A DNA stretch of 64,000 nucleotides from Platerodrilus igneus (GCA_036346225.1 JARFIW010000170.1:5890501-5954500); one strand, 5' to 3'. Positions 28,763-40,956 are shown, numbered from the stretch's first letter. Made by a program: numbers and translations. The notes: generated by a model from the sequence alone, not told the origin.

Positions 28763-31700
28763 TTAATAACCAAAATTCTCGTATTCGCTATATTTTTCTT
28801 CATCTTCGGTGTCTGTTTCACCCTTGCTACTCAATGTTTGTTCTGGCCGCGTCCATGGGTCTCTATAAGGTAACATACGACTTATATGTATCACTTCCCG
28901 TTTTGGACCTCTTTGAATTACGTAATTGACGTCTCCTTTTTTCTCAACTATAGTATAAGGTCCATAGTATTTGAGTAATACTTGTCCGATTTTCCCACAA
29001 AACGTCGAGGAACGAAAATTCGTACTCGATCTCCTATCTGAAATGTTAATGGTCGATGCTTCTCATCATATCTAATTTTTGATTTTTGTTGACTTTTTTG
29101 AATATTCTGAATTGCAAACTTCTAATATATAAAGCCCTTTCGCGTACTTGTTGTATATTTTCCACTGTCACTTCTTGTTTCAAACATGCCTCGGTTGGAA
29201 GGATAGCTTCCCTTGCATAAACTAAATTAAACGGTGAAAATTTAGTTGTGCTTTGTGTTGCTGTATTATGGGCGAATGTTACATGCGATACAAACTGGCA
29301 CCAATTTTTTTGATCCGTGTCTATTACCATTGATAGCATATCAGCTAAAGTTTTGTTGAATCTTTCCGTTAAGCCGTTTGTGGCGGTATAGTATGATGAA
29401 GTGTATTCGCTTCCTACTCCCATGGTTTTTAAGAGTTGTAATACCATTTCTGAACGAAAAACTTATCCTCGGTCACAAAATTGTTCGAGGAGAACCATGT
29501 CTTAGTATTATTCGATCTAAAAGAAAATTCGCGACGTGCTCTGCTTTACCATTCGGTAAGGCGCCTGCTTCTACATATCTCGTTGCATAGCAAGTTGCTA
29601 CTACAATCATTGTATTGCCTCTGTTGGATTTTCTAAATGGTCCCAAAAGATCAATTCCAATACAATCAAAAGGTTGAGAAACCGGAATACTCTGCAACTG
29701 TCTGGCCGGTTTCAAGTGTGAATGTCCTTTTCTTGCTTGGCAGTCCACGCAACCAGCTACATATTTTTTTATGTACTTTAACATCAAATCCCAATAAAAT
29801 CGATTTTTGATTTTGTTATAAGTTTTTATAAAACCTAAATGCCCTGAGATGGGGTCGCTATGGTGTGAATATAAAATTTCTCCAATAAGTGAATTTGGAA
29901 TTACTAGTAAATGCATGTGTCCCAACGGTTTAAGATTTCTTCGATACAGAACGTTATCTGTAATTACATAGTTACGTGCGTGTTTGTTTTCAGCGATTGT
30001 TCCCTCCTCCGGGTTTAGAATTACTTGGATTATTCTCTTAAGTTTCTCATCTTTGTTCTGATCAGCTTCTATGTCCGTAGTCGTTAGTAGAAATGTTGGT
30101 AATTCCAATGTTTGTTCTTCGTCTTTTTCCGTAGCTTGAAACACTGGGTTTCGTGATAAACAATCTACATCACGAAGAGCTGTTCCACTAATATGTTGTA
30201 TCGTACAATCAAATTCTGAGAGTTTCAATGCCCAACGAGCAAGCCTACCTGATGGATTTTTTACCGTTTTTAATGAACAAATGGCGCTATGGTCAGTTTT
30301 TATATTGATGGGTCTACCCCAAACAAGTGGTCTTAAGTAAGTTAAACTCCAAATGATTGCTAAGGTCTCTAGTTCCGTAATTGTGTAATTCGTTTCCGCT
30401 TTCGTTAGACTTCGTGAAATGTATGCCACTGGGTGCATTTGTCCCTCTTGCTTTTGTAATAAAATACCTGCTAATCCAATTTTTGAAGCATCTGTACGTA
30501 ATTCCTTTTCAGCATCTGGGTCAAAATGTGTTAATACTGGTGCTGTCAGTAATTTATTTTTCAAGTTTTCAAATGCGTCTTGATGTTCCTTCGTCCAAAC
30601 AAATTTTAAATCCTTTTTGAGTAATTGGTTTAAGGGATACGCTATTATTGAGAAATTCTCAATAAACTTTCTATAATAATTTGCCAACCCTAAAAAACTT
30701 TGTAACTTTTTAACAGTTTTTGGACAAGGAAAGTCCAGTATTGCTTGTAGTTTACTTTCGTCAGGTCTAAGTCCTGTGTTCGACACTATATGCCCTAACA
30801 TAGGTATTTCGAATTTGGCAAACTCACACTTTGAAGGTTTCAGCGTTAACCCCGCTGAGCGTAATCGTAAAAATGCATGACATAATCGTTTTAAATGTTC
30901 GTCAAAAGTTTCACTAAAAATATACACGTCATCTAAAAATATTAATAATTCCTTCCATTTAAGATTTGCAAAAACTATATCCGCTAAATGTGAGAATGTA
31001 GACGGTCCTCCTGTTAGTCCAAATGGTAACCTATGACACTCGTAAAGCCCATCTGGTCCTATAAATGCTGTTTTAGGTTTACTTTCCTCGTTCAATGATA
31101 CCTGATAATACCCGCTTAACATATCTATACTTGAGAAGTATTTCGAATTTTTTAGATATAAGAACATGTCGTCTATTCTTGGTAAAGGGTAAGAAGATTT
31201 TCGAGTGACTGCGTTAAGTTTTCTGTAATCTACACAAAACCTATAAGTGTTGTTTGTCTTTTTTACTAACACAATCGGACTAGCCCAAGGCGAATGTGAT
31301 GGTCGAATTATTCCATTGTCGAGCATTTCTTTAACCTGTCCCTGAATAATGTCCTGTTCTTTCTGTGATACCCTATATGGTCTACTTTTTATTGGACTTA
31401 CGTCTCCAGTTTCTATCGTATGTTGTACTAAATCCGTGTGTCCCAGTCTATCTGAAGTTTCACTAAAAATGTCACTAAACTCATTCAAAAGTTGTGAAAG
31501 TTTCTGTCCTTGTAATACTGTCAATTCATTGTTTATAACAAAATTAAAATTTTGTTCTAGTTTTAATGGTTTTGTTACCATTGTTGCTACTAGCGCATTA
31601 TCTTTTTTCGCTAAGATAGTACCAACTGTCAAATTTTTCATTAATTTAACCTTTTCGTGTACCTTTGAAATCATGTTCACTTTCACAGAAGTTCCGTCCT

Positions 31701-32572
31701 TATATGGACTTCGTGTCACTACTAATGTACGTTCACTTAACAATTTATCACTAGGTGAAAAATAAATGACTCAGGCACATTCTTACAATCAACTTCTAAA
31801 GAGTATTCTCTATCCCTTTCTAAAATAACATCCTGCTTTAGCTGAACTTTTTCAGGTTTAACTTTTTCCGATTTCCAAATTTCTGTATTCTGATTACTAC
31901 TCATCAAATAATTATTAAACAATTGTTGCTTTGATATACCTTCTAACGCAAGTTGACACTCCCCGTGTTTCAAATTTGTAAAAGTTATTGTTCGCTCCCT
32001 AAAATTAATAATCGCTCCCTTATCTACCATATACTTTAACCCTATAATCAATGCTACTGGTAACTCATGTATCACCAGGGTTGGAATACTCGTCAGCCGT
32101 CCTCCTAAAATAATATCTAAATTTGCCCTACCTAAAATTGGTATGTTCACGTTGTTTGCTGTTTTAACCCTAATTTTGTGTTTCTTAATAATAAAACCTC
32201 TCGAAAAAATTTTCTCGATGTTACGTTGAAGTATGACCCTGTGTCAAATAAAATTTGGATGGGGCAATTCTTATATACCGCCCTAACCGTGTACAAATTT
32301 TGTGTGTTTCCGTTCAAAAATATATTAGCGATTTTTTCATTATTTTCTGTTATTGCATTTTTATAATTGCGATGTATAGTTCTACTTTTATCTGAAAATT
32401 GTTTTGAGTAATTGTTACTGATCACTTTCCTATTTTGAAAAATTGTATACCTATTCGTCCTATTGCGTTTGGTATAATCTGCACTTAATTTCCTACCTTC
32501 TCTTTCTTTGCACCCGTATTTGTAACTTCTGTCGTACCCAAATCGATTTCCCCTAAACTTATTATTATTCAA
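28763..32572 (-). pseudogene. Pol of the two-env element (protease, RT, RNase H, integrase)
   Basis: Protease at 32572-31737: IQILFDTGSYFNVTSRKFF (active site DTG), with frame changes at about 32150 and 31740. 31743-29473 is one 756-codon frame: RT (DNGIIRPSHSPWASPIVLVK, FCVDYRKLNAVT, SSIDMLSGYYQV, catalytic IFLDDVYIFSE), RNase H (ELRTDASKIGLAGIL, YTITELETLAIIWSL, IKTDHSAICSL), then integrase zinc domain (HHSDPISGHLG, AGCVDCQARKG) and the first Asp (IGIDLLGPFRKS). A frameshift at about 29460 comes just before the second Asp (DRG). 29447-29046 carries NGLTERFNKTLADM (Glu). After another shift the C-terminus to 28763 contains KYYGPYTIVEKKGDVNY, a GPY/F module. All four activities are recognisable; four frame breaks disable them. 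Confidence 0.9.
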
Positions 32573-32920
32573 AAAAATTTTCTTATCGTATACCTCGTAA
32601 TTATAAAATTCATCATTATAGCGGACTTGTGGTTTAAAATTTATGTTTTTTCCGCAAGCCCGTCGATGCGAAAATTTTTGTCCCTTCCATTATCGTCTTG
32701 TCGAGTTAGACTGCGACTTGTATCTCGTTTTTGGAATGCTACCCTACGTGTCGGGGTTAGACTTCGTCGTGTTTCCCGTTCCTTAAATGCCTCATTGCCT
32801 CTCGTATAAAAAACATTTCTACGCTGCGTATTAAAAAAATTTCCGTTTCTACATGACGCCGCATATGGCCGAAATGGTTGCAATTATAACACCTAGGTCT
32901 AGCGTTCACTGATCTATCAC
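32573..32920 (-). pseudogene. Gag nucleocapsid remnant
   Basis: Zinc-knuckle end of gag: RPRCYNCNHFGHM, a frame change near 32855, then ASCRNGNFFNTQRRN and an arginine-rich tail (FKERETRRSLTPTRRVAF). Together they give one CX2CX4HX4C knuckle split by a frameshift. Everything upstream of gag is missing; a DDE transposase end abuts it. Confidence 0.7.
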
Positions 32921-32929
32921 TATTTGTAT

Positions 32930-34010
32930 CACCCACTTTGATAATTAAAGGTTCGACAACATGAAACGGCTGTACTATAGCCCACCATTCCATCATACAT
33001 TTTTCTGCATGTGTGATACATTTTTGCCAATATGACCCATCTATTCTTTGCAAAGATTCTTGCCATATCAAGTTGACATTTGTGTCATTATAAAGTTGGT
33101 TAAGCCGTCCAACATTTTTTATTGTAATATTGTTTACAGTTTGCCCATACCAACTCTATAGGATTAAACTCGCAGTGATACGGAGGTAGCCGCAAAACTT
33201 TGTGTCCGTACATTTCTGCTAGGGTATCTATTTCATAAATTTTTGGTTGTGGATGTTTTTTAATTAATGATAATAGTTCCCTTTTTAACGTGTGACCCGC
33301 AACTAACATTGTGTTTAATCAAGTATTCAATGATATTTAGCATTGTCTAGAATAATTACACTGGGTTTGCTTAAATTAGGAATTAAACGTTCTTCAAACC
33401 ATTTTGTAAATAATGCTGCATTCATGTCTCCATGATAATCAGCACTTGGAGATTTTGTAGAACGCAAAAGTGCTGCATTGGGGATGAATCCAGTTTTGTT
33501 GCCTGCATGTACGACTAGGAATCTGTAATAAAAAATACTTCTATTAAATGTAATTTTAACTTTAAAAAACTAACCGTTTTCCTTACAATTGTTTGTACAT
33601 TTCATATGCTCTTAAAAACTTCACTCGTGCAGCAGCAATATGTTCCTGTTCAAGCACAGCCCTTCTACCATCGTCCAATTTAAAAGAAAAACCAATTGTT
33701 GATAGAAGTCTCGTCAGACTAGACTGGCTGAAGTTAAAAATTTGAGCGGTTACAATTTCTTGTAAACATTTAACAGTTACATGGAGCCCTAAAAGCATAA
33801 TAGTAAAAAACACTAAATAAAATTGTTATGAAAACTATATTACATTTGGAATACATTTAGTAAATTTTTCGTTTAATCGCATCTATTACAAAACCATCTA
33901 CATCAGACGATTTAGACTTGTTGAATTTTCGGTGCTTGCTCGGTGACTCAGGAACTTTATTTTCTTTTCGGACTTCTAAAACTCTCTTTTTTTAGTGGAA
34001 CGAAGAGAAC
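32930..34010 (-). pseudogene. DDE_3-type (IS630/Tc1-like) transposase
   Basis: DNA-transposon transposase in several blocks. N-terminal part near 34010-33840 (VLEVRKENKVPESPSKHRKF, DVDGFVIDAIKRKIY), then a helix-turn-helix block 33813-33583 (SQSSLTRLLSTIGFSFKLDD). After a GT-AG intron (about 33525-33577) comes FLVVHAGNKTGFIPNAALL, SVIILDNAKYH (Asp), EMYGHKVLRLPPYHCEFNPI (next residue the catalytic Glu of PIELVW), and the C-terminal YWQKCITHAEKCMMEWW up to GDTNSD at about 32930. The segment that should hold the first catalytic Asp, between the HTH block and VVHAG, is missing, and there are stops at about 33345 and 33100. This fits DDE_3 proteins annotated widely in insects. Confidence 0.8.
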
Positions 34011-35015
34011 TCAGTCCTATCCCACAAGCCTCAGATGTTCGCTAACAATAAGCAACAGTTAAAACACAACATATCACTTGAAAATTTGATTATACCTGCA
34101 ATACTGACTCAAATGGGGCCAAGGTTCCATGATTATCACGTTCTCTTTCAAAAAATGTTAGAACATTCATCACCAACAACTGAGCTTGAAAGTTCAAATG
34201 TTTGTTACGAAGCGTGTTCATTTTGATAAGTGTTGACCAAACACTATTCAATGTGTAGAAGATTCTTAGTTTAAAAAAAACTGTTTGTTGTATATCAGAA
34301 TTATCTTTAAAAGAAAAATAGAAAATCGCAAGTGAAATAACAAAGCACAAATTCTAACCTAACCTTAAAAATGTTTGACAATTAATTACAAACCGAAATA
34401 TTTTATGGACATACCTTCAGAGTGGTTGCATTGAATTATACAGCCGACGAATATTTTTCAAGCTATCCTTTTTAGATGGGGAAGAGCCAGGTACTAGAGT
34501 AGCATAACAATATTGTGTCTGTATTTTATTCATATGCGCAACGATGAGTCATGCTTGACTTTATTTGATTTCAACTATATCTAACGCTTTGCTTGCTGTT
34601 CCAACAACTTCGAAATTGCTGAAGGTCATTTACGATGAATAGTTACAGAAATGGAGAAAAACCAGCATCGTACCGTATCCTAGCAACCGTTATTTGCCTA
34701 ACTTGGAAACGAACCACTAAACTACTAAAGTTAAAATAAAGTAATTTCCTCTATCATGCCAAAGTCATACCACAAAGGCGGTTATTTTAAAATTAGTTCG
34801 TGTTATGAAAATAGAGGGATGCTATCGCGCCCTTAAGCATGGCTTAAGATATAACCAATTTGGCAACAGTGTATATTCTGTCAAATATTAGTAACATGAA
34901 CTTTTTAACGTTATTCAAATAGTATACTGTTCTTATTGTAACCGTCTTTTTGTTTTGGTTTTTAAGCAGAGATCCTTTTGTTTGAAATATTTAAGTTTAA
35001 TTTGTTCAATTTAAA
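34011..35015. other. Unassigned stretch upstream of the Harbinger Myb-like gene
   Basis: No gene recognised. On the minus strand near 34500-34420 a short frame reads VPGSSPSKKDSLKNIRRLYN, unidentified. CTTAAGCATGGCTTAAG at 34834-34850 is a dyad that may belong to the left end of the Harbinger element. The stretch 34930-35015 probably contains the promoter and leader of the next gene. Confidence 0.4.
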
Positions 35016-36067
35016 ATGAGTTCGAAGGTTTGTACAATTGTTATATGCATAATCTTAATATTTATACCTTATATACGTTATTTTAGTTGGAAGTAAAAAA
35101 GAGGGCTGCTAATTTTAATTCTTATGATAAAGACCGGCTAATTAATATAGTTTATAAATATAAACATATAATCGAAAATAAAAAAACAGACAGCGTTAAT
35201 AACGAGCAGAAACAAAAAGCATGGAACCGTATTGCATTAGAATTTAATGCTTCCAGTGTTATGAAGAGAGAAGCTGAACAATTAAAAAAACTTTATAATA
35301 ACTTGAAAAAGACCTTGCGCAAAGATGTGGCTGATGAAAGGAAGCAACGTTTATTAACAGGTTAGTGTGTTCTAATTAGACAATTTTGGTAACTTAAAAT
35401 TAATTTAGGAGGAGGTACACCAAAACCAACAAAAATTGAAGATCCTGATTTATTGTTGCAATCAATTGTAAATGAAAAATCAGTTGTTGGCATGTCAAAC
35501 GAATTTGATGGAGATCGCTTCGAGCTGATTATGCAGCCAATCTTTGAAAATGTGAGTACCTGATAATTAGTTGTATACGATGTAAACAGTTTTTTTAGGT
35601 TGATTCCACAAATGAGCAACAGTATTGTCCTACTAGTGCTGTACCATTTGAATATTTAGATGTTGAACACGTAAGTATAAAATTCAGAAATGTTTTGACA
35701 CCGATTGAAATTGTAATTGAACACTACAGGATTATTCTACTCCTGCACCAGAAGCAAGTTCAAGTCGGCAAGAAGAGACAGTAGACCAAATTCCTAAAAA
35801 TCTGCCATCTGTAAGTTTTGGAGAATATTTCTATTTTTAAAGCTATACATGTTTATATTGTAGAATAAAAGTCGTAGACGGCCGACCACAGTTATAAAAG
35901 CTTTAACGTCTTCGGAAGTGGCTAAACGTTACATGAATCTTTTAGATAAAAGGCTTTCAATTGCTGAGTTTACAGAGCAGCAATTAAAAGCCAATGTACA
36001 ATTTGAAAAAGAGAGACAGAAATTTGAAATCCAATTATTAAAAACTATTACAGAATTCGTGTGGTAA
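35016..36067 (+). CDS. Harbinger Myb/SANT-like partner protein, six exons
   Basis: Accessory protein of Harbinger transposons, which carry a transposase plus a Myb/SANT-like DNA-binding protein that helps transposase reach the nucleus and the ends. Six exons with canonical GT-AG introns and consistent phase: 35016-35027, 35087-35360, 35409-35551, 35599-35670, 35730-35810 and 35864-36067, total 262 codons with stop. The trihelix-like domain is in exon 2 (AANFNSYDKDRLINIVYKYK, KAWNRIALEFNAS, EAEQLKKLYNNLKKTLRKD). The middle is acidic and Ser/Pro-rich; the C-terminus is a predicted coiled coil (FTEQQLKANVQFEKERQKFE). No stop or frameshift. It faces the transposase tail-to-tail, 50 bp apart. The short first exon is the least certain. 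Confidence 0.8.
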
Positions 36068-36117
36068 TTAATATACATTTTTCAATAAGAAGCAATATTT
36101 TATTAATTAGTATAAGT

Positions 36118-37415
36118 TTATAAATTAACAAAATAAGTATTAATAAAATGGTTTCGAGTATCTTCATTATTGATCCGACCCTGAGCAATAGGTCCTCTAA
36201 TTTGCCCCAATTGAATTAATTGATTTAGTTCCTCCACATTAATACCCTCTGCAGGAGGTGCCTCATCCTCATTATTCAACTTTGCAAAGTTATACAAAAC
36301 CCCTGCGGCAACTATAACAGCCATTGTTGTCTCTAATTGCAATCGTATACTATATGCGAGCACCGGAAACCTTCGTTTCCACACTAGCGACTAGTCGCTC
36401 TATGGAATTTCTGGTTTTAATATGTGCTCCATTGTATGATTGCTCGGCAGGGGTTCCAGGGTTTAATAATGGCGTTAGAAAATATGGTCGCACAGGATAG
36501 CCACTATCACCTGAATAATAACTATATATTTCTGGCACATAATTTGTTCTATATTTACATACCAAGGAGTATACAATTGGGAAAATGTCCTGCGTCAAAT
36601 CGAGCTCTTATTACACAGCTATTGAAAATAGTAGCATCATGTGCTGAACCAGGCCACCTTGCCACTAAATTTAGAATTTTTAACTCGGCATCTCCAATCA
36701 CTTGCACATTCAATGAAAAATATGTTTTGCGGTTTCTGAATACTTCACCTTCGTCACCGCCTAAAAAACATTGTATGAGGTTCAATGCCTTTTATTAAAA
36801 TTGTTAGTTACCTGGAGACTGAACCCTAATGTGTGTGCCATCAACAACACCAATAACTTGAGGAAACTGAGCAATCTCATAGAATTTAACCTGGGCATCA
36901 TGAATATCAGCCCTGCTTCTAAAAAGTTTAATGAACTGGTCATATAGTCTCGCTATAGTTCTAGCAACTCTAGTGATTGTTCTTGAAGCTGTTGAGACAT
37001 GAACGCCAGCAAAATCGGCCACAGTCTGTAGGTGCTTATTTGTAGCCATAAACCGCAAAAAAAGCAGCAACTGATTTATTGGCGACACACTTTGGTTCCT
37101 GCAAAAGTTGTTATTAAATTTTTTATATAAGTACGGGTGTCTCATTTACATGTCTGTCGGATATTCTATTTCTCCTTCGATTAAAGCAAGCAATTGTAAT
37201 GTTGTTTGTTTTGTGAAACTAAAAATAAAAACTAAGCTTTTATAATAAATGAGTAAATTTACCTACCGGAACCGTTCATAAAACCCTAGTTCATTCAGAT
37301 TGTGGAAATGATCACATCAAACGTAAATATTACGAGGGAATCCAAAATCTATAATTTCCAAAACATCCAAGTCATCCTCGAATATGTCATCGTTGTAAAT
37401 TACTTCATTAGCCAT
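36118..37415 (-). pseudogene. Harbinger (HARBI1-type) transposase, copy 2
   Basis: DDE nuclease of the same element. Exons on the minus strand: 37415-37267, 37218-37150, 37098-36812, 36760-36563 and 36510-36118, with GT-AG introns 37219-37266, 37099-37149, 36761-36811 and 36511-36562. HTH-type region: MATNKHLQTVADFAGVHVST. Catalytic sites: VVDGTHIRVQSPG, GSAHDATIFNSC and NSIERL. Exon 1 has an in-frame TGA (about 37316), where copy 1 has a sense codon. A one-base insertion near 36375 shifts the frame before VWKRRFPVLAYSI. Only these two lesions are seen, and all splice sites are intact. Confidence 0.88.
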
Positions 37416-37539
37416 CGATATTGTATTTTGTATAAAAACAAACCACACATTAAGATACGTTCGCCCATAAAATACGCAATGCGCATGATCGATGAAATGC
37501 TTATATTTTAAGAACTCGTTGATCCGTGGTTTAACTTGA

Positions 37540-37860
37540 GAGTTTCTTAAGCTACGCTTAAGTTAGAATTGATGTCGGTGCAAATAAACACCGTTACTTA
37601 TGTATCATCTAATACTTAAGCAGCGCTTAAAAATCACGGTGCAAATGGGTGTAAGTGAACCCTACTTGTCGACTTAACATAAGTCGTTCTTAAACCTAAT
37701 TAAGAAGTGCTTAACTTACGGTGCAAATAAAATTCTCGACTTAAGTATGAGTTTGTACTTAAGTTTTGCTTAACAAATATGGTGCAAACGGGCATTAAAT
37801 TTTAAGAATTTTTTTACTATTCCACACTTAAGGCATGGTTGGTGCAAAAGGACAGGACTG
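37540..37860 (+). repeat. Harbinger subterminal GGTGCAAA repeats
   Basis: GGTGCAAA occurs five times in direct orientation at 37577, 37638, 37721, 37781 and 37841 (spacing 61, 83, 60, 60), mixed with CTTAAG/GCTTAA motifs. It lies just outside the transposase start, where binding sites for transposase or its Myb partner are expected. The exact terminal repeat and TWA target duplication were not pinned down. Confidence 0.65.
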
Positions 37861-38809
37861 TGTTATATTTATAAAGTTTTGCTTCAATTGTAAGTTCTTA
37901 AAATTGACACAATTTAAGTTCAATTTTAGTTAAATTTGCATTGTATTTACATTTGTCAATTGTTTCGTCAATTTTCTGAATTTTTATAGGGGTACCAATC
38001 GCACAAAAGTTGTAATAATCAATTCTAAGGCTGTGCTGTGTTGCTATATTTCATCAGGCTCTTCACAATGTGTCAAATTGTTTCTAGTCAAGTTTTCGCA
38101 GAATTGTATGAAATATTTTTTCCTAACGTCTTGGAGTAGTCTACATTTAGTACTCTTTTTTTCTAACTTTTAGAAAAGTGTTTAATGAGAAGTCATTGTT
38201 CAATTGCTTTACTGCCTCTCTTCTCTCAGTAACTGCACACATTCTGTTGCACCAGACTGGTTACTTATAGTTTTTTTTACCATGTGGTTTAGTCTTTTAT
38301 CTAAGTATAGTCTTCTCTGCCCCCTTTGTATATGGCTTCAATAAGCTATTCATACAAATTGTTTCCCTTCATTTTAGCCAAGTGTCAATCTGCTTTGCAT
38401 AATTGTCCCACTATGATCTGGTAGTATTCCAAGTACAACTAGGTTGAATCAAGTCCCTTTTCTTCAGGCCATGATGTGTGAATTTACATAGTGTTGGGAA
38501 GTAATCACTGTTTCCTGGATCAGGATATACTTTCCACAGTAGTTAAGTGGGTTTCTGTGCAGAGCATATTGTGAGACCAAGTGCACTTGCATTATTGTTT
38601 GGGGATGTTAATCTCATGGGGATTCCATTAGTAACGTAAACTCAGCATTATAGTCCAATAACGATGAATGAACTTTAAATAATGCTGGAGGGAAAAAGGA
38701 ATCTCCCCAGGACTAGATTGAGTTACATATACTATGCTGTAGTATCTACAGAAAGATGTTAAAAGTAAACGTTGAAATTATACAATAAGTAGCTGAACTT
38801 CGATCCAAT
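37861..38809. other. Unassigned AT-rich stretch
   Basis: No clear ORF. The part after about 38660 may be a very decayed upstream extension of the RT relic that follows. Confidence 0.35.
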
Positions 38810-39075
38810 CCTTGATACCTGCGAAGAATTTATTATAATTGCATTCCTTAAACCACACAAAAATCTAGTAAAAGCAGCATGCTATAGAGCACTAGCCCTG
38901 CAGGTTTGTATTGGGAAAATAATGGAAACTATGTTCAAAAATAGGATATAATTCTTTGTGGAGTCGTTAGGGATTCTACATGAGTTAACACAGATTTCGA
39001 AAAAGCAAAAATACTATAGATTGCATTGCAGTGTTAACAATACAAGTATACATTAGCTTTGCACATGGTGAACTA
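38810..39075 (+). pseudogene. Ancient LINE reverse transcriptase fragment
   Basis: Interrupted plus-strand frames read EEFIIIAFLKPHKN, YRALALQVCIGKIMETMFKN and FRKSKNTIDCIAVLT. These follow the order of the RT fingers/palm start of non-LTR elements (proline/lysine loop, 'yRpiaL', 'gKi.ErmxknR', 'FRkgrsTiD'). Stops and frame changes are frequent. The YADD core is absent. Confidence 0.55.
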
Positions 39076-39800
39076 AGCAAAAGTGTATGTTATATATAAA
39101 GCTATCATACAAAAAAGAGCTTCTGTTGGAGACTTACTCTACACAAATAAGCAATACCTATTAACATTTTGTGTAACATTTGAATATTAGCTTTTACTGG
39201 TTTTGTTATAATTCACACGAAACTAAATCAAAATGCACATACTTTAATGTTTGTTCAAATGGTGTATAGTGCTTGCTGAATTTGTATATTTGCCAGTGTA
39301 CTGGTTTAGATTATTGAAAAGTTAAGATATTTAGTCTCTGAAGGTGTAAATATATCTTCCGGTTTATTTCGAATATGCTTCTGCTATTAAAATGTACCGT
39401 ACGTAAAATGTGTATTGTGATATGTATATTCAAGTATAAGAGAATTATTGATTTCTTTCTTTTTGTGAGTTAGTCTTAAATGTTGGATAATTTATATTTT
39501 TAAAACATTTCCCTTTTTTCAATAACTTGTACTTGAAACTTATTCGTCTAATTACAATAAGCGGCAGGAATAAACGAGCGTTTCATGCCCAATTAGATCT
39601 TGACTGTTATTAAAGTGTTCAATTAAAGATCACATTATATCAGCTGGTTTGTTTCGAGTTGGGAGGTTAGATTACAGTTCTAAAATTAATAGACGGCTAA
39701 TTATTTATTATTTTAGTAATGTACTTATTATTAGTCCTGTTTAAGTAATAACTTTGTCAAATTACCTACAAAAAATGGTATAACATATTTACATATTCAA

Positions 39801-39868
39801 GGTGCAATTCTCACGATCATCCTATTTTAATATTTATATTAAAATAAGATAATCATGAGATTTGCACC
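39801..39868. repeat. 68-bp imperfect hairpin
   Basis: Starts GGTGCAATTCTCACGATCAT and ends ATAATCATGAGATTTGCACC. The arms are about 33 nt with roughly five mismatches around a tiny loop in TATTTATA. No ORF, terminator role or target duplication was identified. Confidence 0.8.
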
Positions 39869-40482
39869 CGGGTTATTATCACGACGATCATTAGAATTAT
39901 TTTTGAAAATTGGTCACGATGGTCGTGAGAGCAGTCACCCCCATTTCCAATCGTTTTCAACACCAAAAGTGATTTTATCACCGGTTTTAAGATACCTTAT
40001 TCCAGGTGATTCAAGGCACTTATTTTTTATACCTGCAGTCACACTATTTATCATTTTTGTTTCTTCTCCACATTTACTAGATTTTTACAGTTATCAACTG
40101 GGTTTTTATCTAGTTTTATTACATTTAAAAAATGCGACATTTTGTGACTATTGATTACTTGCATTTGCGCAAGCTCGTCATTTGCATTGTTCACTAGTAG
40201 TGGCGTATCCACTGCCACCGGGAAATACTCTCTACACATAGTTTCGCAGGGGTTATTATGAAAAAGCTGTAGAAAGAATAACATGCGAGTACCAAAATCT
40301 GAAATCAGGAGAGTGATTCTGGCTTAGGAATATACCTGCAAATTCATTAAGAGCCACTGTTGCTTTAAACATAAAACAAACATGAACCCAAAAAACACAT
40401 GGACTTATTTAAAACTGCTTACTGCCAAGACTGTTCTTATAAGCAAGTGTTAAATGACCTGAATACTCAATCACGCTTCTAG
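39869..40482. other. Unassigned stretch left of the BEL insertion
   Basis: Short open frames on both strands with no recognisable domain. It is the pre-insertion sequence of the BEL element. Confidence 0.4.
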
Positions 40483-40487
40483 GTAAC

Positions 40488-40956
40488 TGTTCGCGCCGCA
40501 GGAATAAGACGCCAGATAGCTATGAGCTGGATGATGCTGGTAGCTTTGGAGTCTTGTCTCGACGTTCTGTTCTGGGTTACAGCCTGCACCTCGGGGTTGT
40601 ATTTGTACATTATAATCGCGTCGCTTGGGTTTGACGTAACAAAAAAAAATAACAATGTGAAATTAGAAGCCAAATGTCAATTTTGAGAACACGCAGTTTT
40701 TTAATTTATCGCTACCAATTTTTATGGTTTGTGTTCCACGGGTTTTCAACGGGTGTGCCAGCCGAAGATTGCTGTCCTGTTTCCTGGACCAGTTTGTCAA
40801 GCAAGACCACAGGTAAGTACTAGCAATCCTAGACTTGTAGTTATTTGTAACGTTGATTTCTTGAGGTACACATTCTCCACGCTATCGAAGGCCGCTATTA
40901 TACAGAACATTGATCGCTTTAGGGGGATATTGTACGCACCGCAGCCTGCACCCCCA
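40488..40956 (+). repeat. BEL 5' LTR
   Basis: TGTTCGCGCCGCAGG to CTGCACCCCCA. Contains a consensus splice donor CACAG|GTAAGTAC at 40812/40813. Confidence 0.95.

Larger units (their letters stand above)
22253..32920 (-). mobile_element. Ty3/Gypsy retroelement with two env-like genes, 5'-truncated
   Basis: Minus-strand element: zinc-knuckle remnant of gag, protease, RT, RNase H, integrase, env-like gene 1, 0.8-kb spacer, env-like gene 2, polypurine tract and 3' LTR. The 5' LTR and most of gag are missing; the 5' edge abuts a DDE transposase near 32920-32930. All ORFs have only one to three lesions, so the copy is moderately old. Two tandem env-like genes in one element is unusual; recombination between elements is an alternative. 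Confidence 0.8.

Noticed and set aside
39855..40154. 99-codon frame right after the hairpin
   Set aside because: Starts within the hairpin arm, no recognisable domain; an overlapping minus frame is equally open.
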